A stretch of DNA of 64,000 nt, from positions 21,380,256 to 21,444,255 of the forward strand of contig NC_135357.1 of the NCBI RefSeq assembly GCF_051622035.1, given 5' to 3'. The notes beneath the pieces are model-generated. The model saw only the letters and a program-made list of their open reading frames with translations. It made no database searches and was not told where the DNA came from. The DNA comes from Arctopsyche grandis (Eukaryota > Arthropoda > Insecta > Trichoptera > Hydropsychidae). Below, piece after piece: positions 45,541 through 56,500 of this stretch (position 1 is the stretch's first letter; each line of letters opens with the position of its first letter). The translations under genes and the position numbers were made by a program.

Positions 45541-45780
45541 AATAATTGCTGGAATCTGTAGAAATTCCATAATTTTTTTTTGTATTTACGGAATGAGGTG
45601 CCAGTATATTTTTAATTATAGCAGTTGCTTTCGTTCTTGCCATAGATTGTTTACTTGCAATTTTAGAATAGAGATACATAATGGAATTCAGCTTCGTTGT
45701 ACAGTCTTAACGAATTGAATGTCTGATGGTGCTTAATAGTTTTGTATGCCGTTGCTAATTCCTATCAAGTTATTATGTAT

Positions 45781-46007
45781 CTAATATACAATTTCGAAAG
45801 AGACTTTGCATGTACATAAGCATCATTGGTTGGGAACTTCGTAAACAATACAAAGTTTCTATGACGACAATTCAATTGGTTGAATATTATATTTTTTTCG
45901 ATTCAAATAAATTTAATAAAAAATTAAATGAATATTTACTATTAGATTCGCCATGTTTACACTGTTTATGTTACAAATACTGAGCGAAGCCGGGTAAAAC
46001 AACTAGT
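45781..46007 (-). mobile_element. Helitron2/Helentron-like 5' end
   Basis: Minus strand begins ACTAGT (46002-46007) then TGTTTTACCCGGCTTCGCTC, continuing as GGCGAATCTAATAGTAAAT and TCCCAACCAATGATGC. About 225 bp match 60357-60560. It is the opposite end of the ACTAGT/hairpin 3' ends at 3443 and 53569. Contains GCGAAGC. Confidence 0.65.
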
Positions 46008-46013
46008 GTAAAA

Positions 46014-47080
46014 TATTATAGGAATTTTTTATTTTAGTATGCGTACATTTTAAATCGACCGGGACAAATGACTCTCTGACTGGGACATAGACCTCAAAAC
46101 TGGGACATGTTCCGGTGTACCAGTACGTATGGCAGCCCTAGTTTAGTATATAATATAATAAACGTTGAGTATTTTTGTTTGAAACTGTCTATATAGAGCA
46201 GTGTTTCTTAATCATGTTGAAAGAATCGCCCCCTTAAAATTATCAATAAAATTATCCAACACCACCCCCCCCCCCACCATAAAATTATACTTTTCTCTAT
46301 GGATTTCCTACTACAAATAAAAACAAAAATTAATCTATTGTTACTACATATATTGATAAAGTAATAAGAAATACAAATAATAGAATTTATAAATAATAGA
46401 CTTGACAAACACTTCTATCCATATTTTTGGAACAGATGAGAATGCTTTCCCGAAATTCCTATGTTTTTTTTCATTTTCTTTTTTATTATTATTTAAACTG
46501 TATCTTTCAGGCACCAGTCTCTTAACACAGCGAACCTTCGGATTTGTTGGAGCAACCAATTTAACCTGGTACGATCGGACCATGAGACCACAACGCTTGC
46601 AGACATCGTAAGACCCCTCGAAAAATATCGTTGCCCTTTAAAAGGGGGTCAGTTCAACCATTGGTCGACGCCCCATCCCTCCTTTTCGACATCGTTGACA
46701 CAAGCTGAACATAACTACAGCGCTCGTCATTTTAAATTTGGATTATAATATTATTTCAATACACTATTATTAATGTAAGAGTAGTTTATTCTGAATAATT
46801 GAGTAATGTGGAAACTGAATGAAGACAACACTTCTTCGTACTATATTCGACCTAGACTGCCCTCGGATCCATCAATTCTCGACTTCTATCTACTGGGCCT
46901 TCCGTTACATATCTTCCACCTGGACCATCCTTGAATTGCTATTTTAAATACCCATATGTATGTATACAATTTTTATTTTAATCGATTACTTTAAGATTTA
47001 TTTTTATTGTTTAAATGTGTGAAATCTTAAAATTAATTTATTATATCTATCAGGTATCTTATTATTAAGGGGGTATTCTA
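46014..47080. other. mixed repeat debris
   Basis: Holds the repeat copy 46055-46145 (see 14635), a hAT-like end CAGTGTTTCTTAATCATG near 46198 followed by a C11-13 run, and on the minus strand at 46500-46610 a short reading YDVCKRCGLMVRSYQ that I cannot place. No gene can be supported. Confidence 0.35.
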
Positions 47081-47493
47081 GTCTAGAGCAGTGCTACTCA
47101 AACTATGGTATGCGGCCCAGTACTGGTCCGTGTACCGACGGCAGCCTGTCCGTGCACAAAGAAGTAAATAAAAAATTAAAACAATAGCTTATTATAACGT
47201 ATATATTAATTAATTAATTTGGAAGATAAACTAATTGATCTGACTACAAATGAAGAATTAAAAAAGTGTTTTGAAACCACAACTTCACTTGCGTCCTTTT
47301 AGATCAAATTGAAAGCATAAGTCTTCCCAGATATTTAAGAATATGCACTGAAACTCTTTTACCTTTACGAGACTAGTTTCTCAACCATTAGTTTAATAAA
47401 CACAAAATATCGTAATAGTGTAAATATTCATGATCCATTACGTGTGGAATTAATTATTGTCTTCGATAAAACCACGACTGGATAAGTTATCTA

Positions 47494-48575
47494 TAGAGAC
47501 CCGGATTTTGGGCATCTATTTTTGTCAATTTTAGCATTTTCATTTTGCATTTTAGCGTTTTAGGGCATTAAAAATGTTCAATTTTAGCATCTATCTTTAT
47601 GAAGAGTTTAATTTTAAATAAAAAAACATTTCGATGAGTTTTAATAAAATTTATATACATATATACAATTTAAATATAACACAACAATTAAAATATAATA
47701 GAAAAATTCAAAAATGTTTTGGAATTAAAATTACAATGAAAAAAACATGAATATAAAAATACAAAGACAAAAAATATGAATATAAAAATATAATACCAAT
47801 TAAAATTTATTAAAACTCAACATGGAGCATATTTCTATAGATTCTTTTTTGAGATTTGTGCGACGATCGGTAACAATTACATATATTGTATTTACTAAAA
47901 TACCTTTCAGCATCCACACTATTGACGGGACACCAAATAGATTTTAGAGCTGCACAACCAAACTCTTCATATTTAATTTTTGTTGCCATCAATAATAGCA
48001 ATATATCCAGCGTGGATTGTCTTTTTATATTCTCTATTAACTGTCTAAAAAATTGCTGATATCCTTCCAAACATTGAGCCTCTTTCAATACATTAAACAA
48101 TGGCAGGTTTCTAAAAAACAAAACTGTTTCTTTAACATTTATATTAGACTTTGTACCTGCCACAGATGGATTGAATAGTTTACTCAATGTTTGGAGGAAT
48201 ATATTTGTCTCATTTAGTCTTGAGCGCGAGTCTAATTTTAAGACGCTTTTTTGAGCAGCCTTTTGGATACACAGCTCCAACTGTTCAAGAAGACATTCTT
48301 TTGTTTACGGTAGTAGACAAAAGCAGTTGCTTGGTTTCGACATGTAAAACACCGTCTATGGTAAACTGCAAGCTGTTTTATCCCCTCAATTTCTTCACAT
48401 AATAAATGGGCAAAGGGATAGGAAGACCCTTCTAAATTGTCACTTAGTTTTATGCAAATTTCACTTTTGTTTGTTATTTTAGCATCTATTCGCATATTTT
48501 ACGAATTTAGCATCTATTCCGAATGTTAGCATCAATTAAGCATTAATAGCAAAATGCCCAAAATACGTGTCTCTA
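47494..48575 (-). mobile_element. hAT element (inner)
   Basis: Ends TAGAGACCCGGATTTTGGGC / GCCCAAAATACGTGTCTCTA, perfect 8-bp duplication GTTATCTA (47486-47493, 48576-48583). Subterminal TTTTAGCATCTAT-like units recur at both ends. It keeps only a C-terminal part of its transposase (47810-48280). Confidence 0.9.
47810..48280 (-). pseudogene. C-terminal hAT transposase fragment of the inner element
   Basis: A 156-residue frame whose end has the hAT C-terminal dimerisation pattern IWCPVNSVDAERYFSKYN (compare family S-P-V-S-S-V-D-A-E-R-x-F-S). The catalytic part is absent from this copy, so the element cannot move itself. It is a deletion derivative rather than a full transposon. Confidence 0.75.
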
Positions 48576-48861
48576 GTTATCTAATAACAAACAAGCTCAT
48601 TTCTCATTAGTTTTTTTTTTTCATTTTCATTTTTCATCTTTGTCTAAGTACATATATGATATAGATATTGTACTTCTTTGAATTCAACAAAATAAATTTT
48701 ACTACTTATATTTAATATTATTTTTATTTGTTATATGAACAAATTTTCACTCATATTCATATATAACATTCTATTTAAAAATATGATGCCGGTCCGTGAG
48801 AATTACTGAAAATTATATGCTGGTCTGCCAACTGAAAAATTTTGAGTAGCACTGGTCTAGA

Positions 48862-49150
48862 GGCATGAATTGTAGGTATTTTTTCAGGTGCAATAAAAAA
48901 AACCAAAAAATATTTTTAGTAGCCACTATTTTACCAAATATTTATTAATTTTTGAAGAATACATAAAAAAAAAACCAAAGGAAAAAATTAAAAATTCAAA
49001 AAGTTACAGGCTGATGAAGTGAGGGTCTCAAAAAAATGGGGTGCCCTGGTTGACACGATTGCAACCCTCCTAGTAATTTGATATCAAAAAAACAAATTAA
49101 TTCTTAATCCGAACAAATGCTGCCATCGCCCGAACTACGGAAAAGTCAAA
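48862..49150. other. no feature recognised
   Basis: AT-rich spacer with poly-A runs after the outer hAT. Confidence 0.4.
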
Positions 49151-49161
49151 TTTTTTTTTTT

Positions 49162-49278
49162 AATAATAATAATAATACTAATAATTACTAATAATAATAA
49201 TAATTACTAATAATAATAATAATACTAATAATTACTAATAATAATAATAATACTAATAATTTATAATAATAATAATAT
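49162..49278. repeat. AAT-rich minisatellite
   Basis: Tandem TAATAATAATACTAATAATT-type units; a compound of AAT microsatellite and TAC interruptions. Confidence 0.85.
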
Positions 49279-49689
49279 TGATTTTGGGTTTGCTGCAAAT
49301 GATTGCATACCACCCGGCTGCATGCTCATTTCGATTGAATTTTAACTGTTTGAATTTCAGCATGTACGAGAGACGAGATATTCATGGGGTTGCGCAGATG
49401 AGATTTCGATGTACATTGATGATTGGCAATTCTTAAAATTGGGTTGGATCTTTCTGGCAAGTTTAAAATGGCAAAAGTATGAAATGAGTATGCGCCCGCT
49501 TGGTTTGCAATCGTTTGTAGCGCGGGACTGATTTTATGTCCGACAACCAGAAAAACAATTTTTGTCCGAAAATGTTCTCATTGCCGGTATGTGTGAGTTT
49601 TATTATCGAATTTTGTTTTGTAACCTTATATTCCTCAAATACATAAATGAAGTCGTGGGTTGGTCACATCTGAATTTTTTTTTTATAGT

Positions 49690-51945
49690 ACATATTAAAA
49701 AATACACACCGTGACTGGACGACGAATCGAAACAGAAGAATAACGGGAAAACTGACTGAACCTTCGAAGTCAACGATATGCGACAAAGAAAATAAGAGAA
49801 ACTCCTGAAATTCGCTAACGACGACTAGAACGTGCACGTGATAGACGGAAGGCAAATCAAAAAGAAACACCAGAACAACTTGAGCGAAGATTAAAAAGTC
49901 AATAAGAACATAACTGAAACTCTGGAAGAATCAAATGTTCGTTTGAAAGGTAAACGTGAAAGTATAAATACGAGCGTAAGAGACAGAAAAATAATGAAAT
50001 GTTTGGTTGAGAGAAAAACGTGAAAAAGCGAGTACGAGTAGAGAGGAACAGGCAGAAGAAGAACTAAATGGTTAGGCTGAGAGACAATCGTGAAAGAACG
50101 GTTGTATTGAGATTATTATCAAATAATATTATATAAATATATTTATAAACGTTGGGCAATGCGATATAGATAATTTTGACGAGAGTTCAGTTATTAGTCA
50201 TAGCTCCAGAAATATGAGTCGTTTATAAAAATAACCTTTATAAAATGAATCAAAATATGTCGCGTAGTAAAATATCACTTTCACAATTCAAAATAACGGA
50301 AACGGCAATAATTTTAGATAAATACAATTCCGTGATGTGTGCCGGTAAATTAACTCAACAGTGGGTGGTGGAATCATGCACCCAAGTAGAAGCTAATAAT
50401 TATAATTTAATCCGGTGGGATCATATCAAGGACTCGCGGATCAAATGACTAACAATCTGTCTGGGGTGCCCATATGGCGCCCTACCATCTTGCCATCTAG
50501 CATATGTATCTTCAGACGGGTTTCCAAATTACCGACGTCGTAGGTAAACATGCGCGATCGTGCCTAATACAAATATTAATAATCAATATTTTGTGCCCTA
50601 TAACAAATACTTAATTTGATGCATATATATGTAGATATTTATACTTTAATCAGTGCAGTAAAATACGTTTTTAAATATATGTTCAAGGGGTTTGATTGCG
50701 CAAACGTTGTCGTTGAGGGTGGTGAGGAGGGGCCGGAAGTAATTATTGACGAAATTAAACATTTTTAGATTGCAGATATGTCAGCGCATCGGAGGGAATG
50801 TGGTGTCTTAAAATGCACGATCGATCGCACGCAATATGTCATTTAGCTGTCCATTTACCATTCGAACAATCCGTATTTTTCGACGAAGGGAGGGAACGCA
50901 AAACTTAAGAGCGCGCAGAACATCGAGATACATCTTTAATGGCGTGGTTTAAATTAAATTCTCTAGATCCCGAGGCGCGACCTTTTACTTATACCGAAAA
51001 AATATGTTTTAAATCCGCGTCGTGTTTGGGTAAATAATAAAGGTCAATGGGCAAATAGTATGGGAGAAAAACCCACAGCGGACAGAAATGAAATTGTGAG
51101 GATATATAGATAAATGTCTCTAGTTTATCATGGTAAGGGTCGCTTTCTTGTGGGTTGTGGGAATATTGAAAAACGAGCGAAAAAATATTGCAACGAGCGA
51201 GACGCGACCCTATACCTGCGTGTGAGAGAGAGGGAGCGAACGTATACCTGCCGATTTGATCACGCGGGACGTACATCAACTCGCCAAAACCCTTTACTTA
51301 CTAAAGTTTTGTAAGCGTCGAAGGGTAGCTACCCGTGGAGAAGAAACCAAAACAAACCCGGAAGAAAAAAAAATCTGAGTATGGCTGCTTTAGTAGCTAT
51401 TTAACAGAACGACAACTTATATTTAATAGTAGTATTCCATTTTTTGAATAAATATATTTTTGGTTCAAACTTTGTTCTCCCATGGATTCTAAATAAAATA
51501 ACCATATATAATGTTAAGTGAATTTATGCTCTTTCATTTCATATCATTTTCATTCATGTCCGCGACCGGGTCTGATTGCGCCCAATGACCTTAAGTCATA
51601 TTAAATCGCATGGCCGACGAGGAAAAAAAAATACCTTAGTGCAGATTCTATAGTAACCGATGACCCACGCGATAATTTAAATTTTCCGATAACGGTGGCT
51701 GGTTTACTGCCTCATGAACTAAAATTAAAAATAGGTTCCATAGTCATGCTGTTGCGTAACATGAATGCGAAAATGGGGTTATGTAACGGTACCAGATTGT
51801 TAGTTCGCGGAATGTATACGAAGTTTTTAGATTTAGAAGTCATTTCCGGGACGCGAATAGGTAATCGAATATTTTTACCGCGTATTGATCTATCTGCCTG
51901 GTCTGTCTTCGTCAAGAAGGCAGACAACTCAGCTACGCGTGGCTA
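49690..51945 (+). pseudogene. Helitron Rep-helicase polyprotein relic (plus strand)
   Basis: Pieces in the order of a Helitron protein. 49690-50110: Arg/Glu-rich head (RRLERARDRRKANQKETPEQ). 50245-50448: QWVVESCTQVEANNYNLIRW, the segment following the Helitron-like N domain. 50770-51060: HDRSHAICHLAVHLPFEQSV, then SLMAWFKLNSLDPEARPFTY, the linker before the helicase. 51640-51945: Pif1-helicase tail GLLPHELKLKIGSIVMLLRN ... LCNGTRLLVRG. The Rep catalytic centre and the Walker motifs are missing, and there are several stops. Pattern recognition from known Helitron proteins; ends not defined. Confidence 0.8.
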
Positions 51946-52390
51946 ACCTCAAAATCACGCGTGGCTTCTTTGTTGACTCCCCCCCCCCCTCTTTCCCCCT
52001 GTTTGCTCTATGTACATTCAACGTGAAAATATAATCATTGTGATCAGATTTACGACCTGTTTTCATTGGTTTACAATTTCCCGCCCTTGTCCCGCATCAC
52101 ACTCACTTACGTACACTGTACGAGAGAGAGATATACATCGAGCCGAGCCGACATCAGCAGAGACCAGACCACCGACGACGAAGGAAGGCACCTTGAGGAA
52201 ACCAGCCCCGCTCACGCTTACCACGAGCTATCTCACAAACCGACTTCAGGGGGATCTCGATTGAGCACCCCTGGCGTCCGTACAATCTATTTATAAATAT
52301 ATTTACAGTATTCACAAGTAATAAATAGAAAAACATATATTATATACATATGTAGATAATAGCATATTTATAAAAATATTGTAAATATTA
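51946..52390. other. GC-richer stretch, unassigned
   Basis: Includes a C9-10 run (about 51980) and a segment CGTACACTGTACGAGAGAGA...GACATCAGCAGAGACC that looks like a retroelement leader or LTR piece. I could find no matching ends and do not assign it. Confidence 0.3.
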
Positions 52391-53476
52391 AGCGGGCTCT
52401 TCACTCGCGTGCGAACACGGCGCGAAATCGCGCCACGAATCAGCGAGTGTGGTGACATCTTTTTACTAACCTCTTTTTACTCGGTTCGCGCCAGTGGCGT
52501 AGCTAGAAATTTCGGGCCCTGATGCACAAATTTCTCCCCACTTCCTGGCCAGTTTGTTCGCTTCTGATTTTATTTCTTTATGAATTTCGTAATTTACTAA
52601 AATTCTGATATATACGATCAAACACCAAAGTGGCTTCATCTAAACTTTAAAGTAAGATCTCGTTTCTGCAATCGATGTTTCTACTCGAGGGCTACACGCC
52701 TGATTTGTTATTGACACGCCTACTTAGTGTATAGCAGTGGTGTACGGTGAAATTGTTTCATATCGATAATGGGCCGTATGCTTTGTATCATTATGCACAA
52801 TGTTAGCTTCGCCACTGGAAGTGTTGTAGTTTCGAAGTTCCCCGCCAAAAACGGGGAACGCCATGCAGCGCGAAACGCAAACACACACTCACATTTCGAC
52901 TCACACACAGAGTTTCCGGTTTACGGCGCGAGTTTAGTTTGCGTGCTCAACGAGAATGGACGACGATGTGGCTGCTGCTGCTGCTGTGACTCTGTATGCT
53001 ATAACGTGCAACAAACAATTATGCCTATATTAAAAATAAATGGAGAAAAAATTCACTCATTTTAAATCTATGTATTTGAAAATAAAATTAATAAACATAA
53101 TATGTATTTAATAAAGATTATGTATTTTGGTATGCATTGTTATATTACTGGAGATTTGTCCCTCCTATCGAAGTGCATCAACATACAACTGTAGTAAAAA
53201 AAGATTTAGATAAGAAGGCTATATATATTTAGATAAAAAGGCGTTATGATAATTTCTGACTGAATGCGGGCGAGTTTGATTATGCTCAAAGAGTATTATT
53301 ATAGACGCGTGGAGCCGTCGCAGCGTTCTGTTGAATAACGATTCGTTCAACAGAACACTGCCGGCTCCGCGCGTCTACGTGGAACGCCATAACGCGCGAA
53401 ACGCACACACGCACATTCGACTCACACACACGGTGTTAGCGGCCGCACACGATGCGAGTGAAGAGCCCGCTTTACA
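52391..53476. mobile_element. inverted-repeat element with GCGGGCTCTTCACTCGC ends
   Basis: Left end AAGCGGGCTCTTCACTCGC, right end GCGAGTGAAGAGCCCGCTT. A segment GGAACGCCATGCAGCGCG... (52855-52915) returns at 53381-53440. A separate stem-loop of about 75 bp lies at 53303-53378. Inside, CAGTGGCGTAGCTAGAAATT (from 52491) resembles a hAT MITE end. TSD not clear. Confidence 0.65.
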
Positions 53477-53568
53477 TATAAAAATATTGACAATTCTGAC
53501 AAATAGAAGCTTATAAAACGTCTATATATGTAAGTGTATCTAACATCTATCCATTGCAATTATTATAC

Positions 53569-56500
53569 ACTAGTGTTGGGCCCGTTGATTTCAACGGGTG
53601 GTTTCGAAAAGGAATTGAAATTGGGGCGCGGAGGGGCGAAGCCCTAAAAGGCAACTGATCATGGGGGCGAAGCCCTAAACGGCAATTGCTCATGGGGGCG
53701 CCGAGGGCGAAGCCCTAGAAGGCAAAATTTTTTTTTTGATTTTTGTAAAAAAAAATTTTTGATTTTTTTTTTTTTTTTTTTAATTTTTTTTTAAAATTTT
53801 TAAAATTTTTTAAATTTTTTTTTTTTTTTTAATTAAATGTTTACTATTAGCTTAGTCATGTTTAAGCGGTTTATTTAAGCGGACGTGGAGGGGCGAAGCC
53901 CCAAAAGGCATTAGTTAAGGGGGGCGAAGCCCTAGACGGCAATTAACCATGGGGACGTGGAGGGGCGAAGCCCTTATCGGCAACTGATCATGGGGGCGAA
54001 GCCCCAAAAGGCATTAGTTAAGGGGGGCGAAGCCCTAAACGGCAGTTAATCATGGGGGCGCGGAGGGGCGAAGCCCTAAAAGGCATTAACTAAGGGGGGC
54101 GAAGCCCTAAACGGCATTTAATCATGGGGACGCGGAGGGGCGAAGCTCTAAAAGGCAACTGATCATGGTGGCGAAGCCCTAGACGGCATTTAACCATGGG
54201 GACGTGGAGGGGCGAAGCCCTTATCGGCAACTGATCATGGGGGCGAAGCCCCAAAAGGCATTAGTTAAGGGGGGCGAAGCCCTAAACGGCAGTTAATCAT
54301 GGGGGCGCGGAGGGGCGAAGCCCTAAAAGGCATTAACTAAGGGGGGCGAAGCCCTAAACGGCATTTAATCATGGGGACGCGGAGGGGCGAAGCTCTAAAA
54401 GGCAACTGATCATGGTGGCGAAGCCCTAGACGGCATTTAACCATGGGGACATGGAGGGGCGAAGCCCCAAAAGGCATTAGTTAAGGGGGGCGAAGCCCTA
54501 GACGGCAATTAACCATGGGGACGTAGAGGGGCGAAGCCCTTATCGGCAACTGATCATGGGGGCGAAGCCCTAGACGGCAATTAACCATGGGGACGTGGAG
54601 GGGCGAAGCCCTAAAAGGCATTAACTAAGGGGGGCGAAGCCCTAGACGGCATTAAATCATGGGGGCGCGGAGGGGCGAAGCCCTAATAGGCATTTACTAA
54701 GGGGGGCGAAGCCCTAGACGGCAATTAATCATGGGGTTGCGGAGGGGCGGAGCCCTAAAAGGCATTAACTAGGGGGGGCGAAGCCCTAAACGGCATTTAA
54801 TCATGGGGACGCGGTGGGGCGAAGCCCTAAAAGGCAACTGATCATGGGGGCGAAGCCCTAGACGGCATTTTATCATGGGGGCGCGGAGGGGCGAAGCCTT
54901 TATCGGCAACTGATCATGGGAGCGAAGCCCTTGAAGGCATTTAATCATGGGGGTGCGGAGGGGCGAAGCCCTAATAGGCAACAACTAAGGGGGGCGAAGC
55001 CCTAGACGGCATTTAATCATGGGGACGCGGTGGGGCGAAGCCCTAAAAGGCAACTGATCATGGGGGCGAAGCCCTAGACGGCATTTTATCATGGGGGCGC
55101 GGAGGGGCGAAGCCTTTATCGGCAACTGATCATGGGAGCGAAGCCCTTGAAGGCATTTAATCATGGGGGTGCGGAGGGGCGAAGCCCTAATAGGCAACTG
55201 ATCATGGGGGCGAAGCCCTAGACGGCATTTTATCATGGGGGCGCGGAGGGGCGAAGCCTTTATCGGCAACTGATCATGGGGGCGAAGCCCTAGACGGCAT
55301 TTAATCATGGGGGCGCGGAGGGGCGAAGCCCTAATAGGCATTTACTAAGGGGGGCGAAGCCCTAGACGGCAATTAACCATGGGGACGTGGAGGAGCGAAG
55401 CCCTAAAAGGCATTAACTAAGGGGGGCGAAGCCCTAGACGGCATTTAATCATGGGGGCGCGGAGGGGCGAAGCCCTAAAAGGCATTAACTAAGGAGGGCG
55501 AAGCCCTAAACGGCAATTAATCTTGGGGGCGCGGAGGGGCGAAGCCCTAAAAGTCATTAACTAAGGGGGGCGAAGCCCTAGACGGCATTTAATCATGGGG
55601 GCGCGGTGGGGCGAAGCACTAAAAGGCATCAGCTAAGGGGGGCGAAGCCCTAAACGGCAATTGCTCATTGGGGCGTGGAGGGGCGAAGCCCTAAAAGGCA
55701 ACTGATCATGGGGGCGAAGCCTTAGACGGCATTTAATCATGGGGTTGCGGAGGGGCGAAGCCCTAAAAGGCATTAACTAAGAGGGGCGAAGCCCTAAACG
55801 GCAATTAACCATGGGGACGTGGAGGGGCGAAGCCCTTATCGGCAAGTGATCATGGGGGCGAAGCCCTAGACGGCAATTTATCATGGGGGCGTGGAGGGGC
55901 GAAGCCCTAAAAGGCATTAACTAAGGGGGGCGAAGCCCTAGACGGCATTTAATCATGGGGGCGTGGAGGGGCGAAGCCTTTATCGGCAACTGCTCATGGG
56001 GGCGAAGCCCTAGACGGCAATTAACCATGGGGACGTGGAGGGGCGAAGCCCTTATCGGCAACTGATCATGGGGGCAAAGCCCTAGACGGCATTTAATCAT
56101 GGGGGCGCGGAAGGGCAAAGCCCCAAAAGGCATTAGCTAAGGGGGGAGAAGCCCTAAACGGCAATTAATCATGGGGTTGCGGAGGGGCGGAGCCCTAAAA
56201 GGCATTAACTAGGGGGGGCGAAGCCCTAAACGGCATTTAATCATGGGGACGCGGTGGGGCGAAGCCCTAAAAGGCAACTGATCATGGGGGCGAAGCCCTA
56301 GACGGCATTTTATCATGGGGGCGCGGAGGGGCGAAGCCTTTATCGGCAACTGATCATGGGGGCGAAGCCCTAGACGGCATTTAATCATGGGGGCGCGGAG
56401 GGGCGAAGCCCTAATAGGCATTTACTAAGGGGGGCGAAGCCCTAGACGGCAATTAACCATGGGGACGTGGAGGAGCGAAGCCCTAAAAGGCATTAACTAA

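Larger units (their letters stand above)
47089..48853 (+). mobile_element. hAT element (outer) with a second hAT inside
   Basis: Ends CAGTGCTACTCAAAC / TTTTGAGTAGCACTG and a perfect 8-bp duplication GTCTAGAG (47081-47088, 48854-48861). On the plus strand 47220-47480 reads broken transposase ending with a hAT dimerisation segment (ETSFSTISLINTKYRNSVNI), as in Buster/SPIN-type hATs. The inner hAT 47494-48575 cut this reading. Confidence 0.88.

Noticed and set aside
46344-46583. Possible zinc-ribbon protein (CKRCGLMVRSYQVKLVAP)
   Set aside because: Too short, no splice partners, embedded in repeat debris; could not be tied to a family.
48238-48495. Separate gene with CEEIEGIKQLAVYHRRCFTC on the minus strand
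   Set aside because: It lies in the subterminal part of the inner hAT; the CxxC spacing fits no family I know and it overlaps the transposase fragment.
51970-52283. Candidate LTR (TGTTGACTC ... CCGTACA)
   Set aside because: No target duplication and no second copy in the window.
54769-56421. Minus-strand open frames with a repeated RASPLRAPMIKCRLGLRPHD peptide
   Set aside because: They follow from the 72-bp (24-codon) period of the hairpin array; no independent start context, no known domain, and frames are open or shut according to single unit variants.
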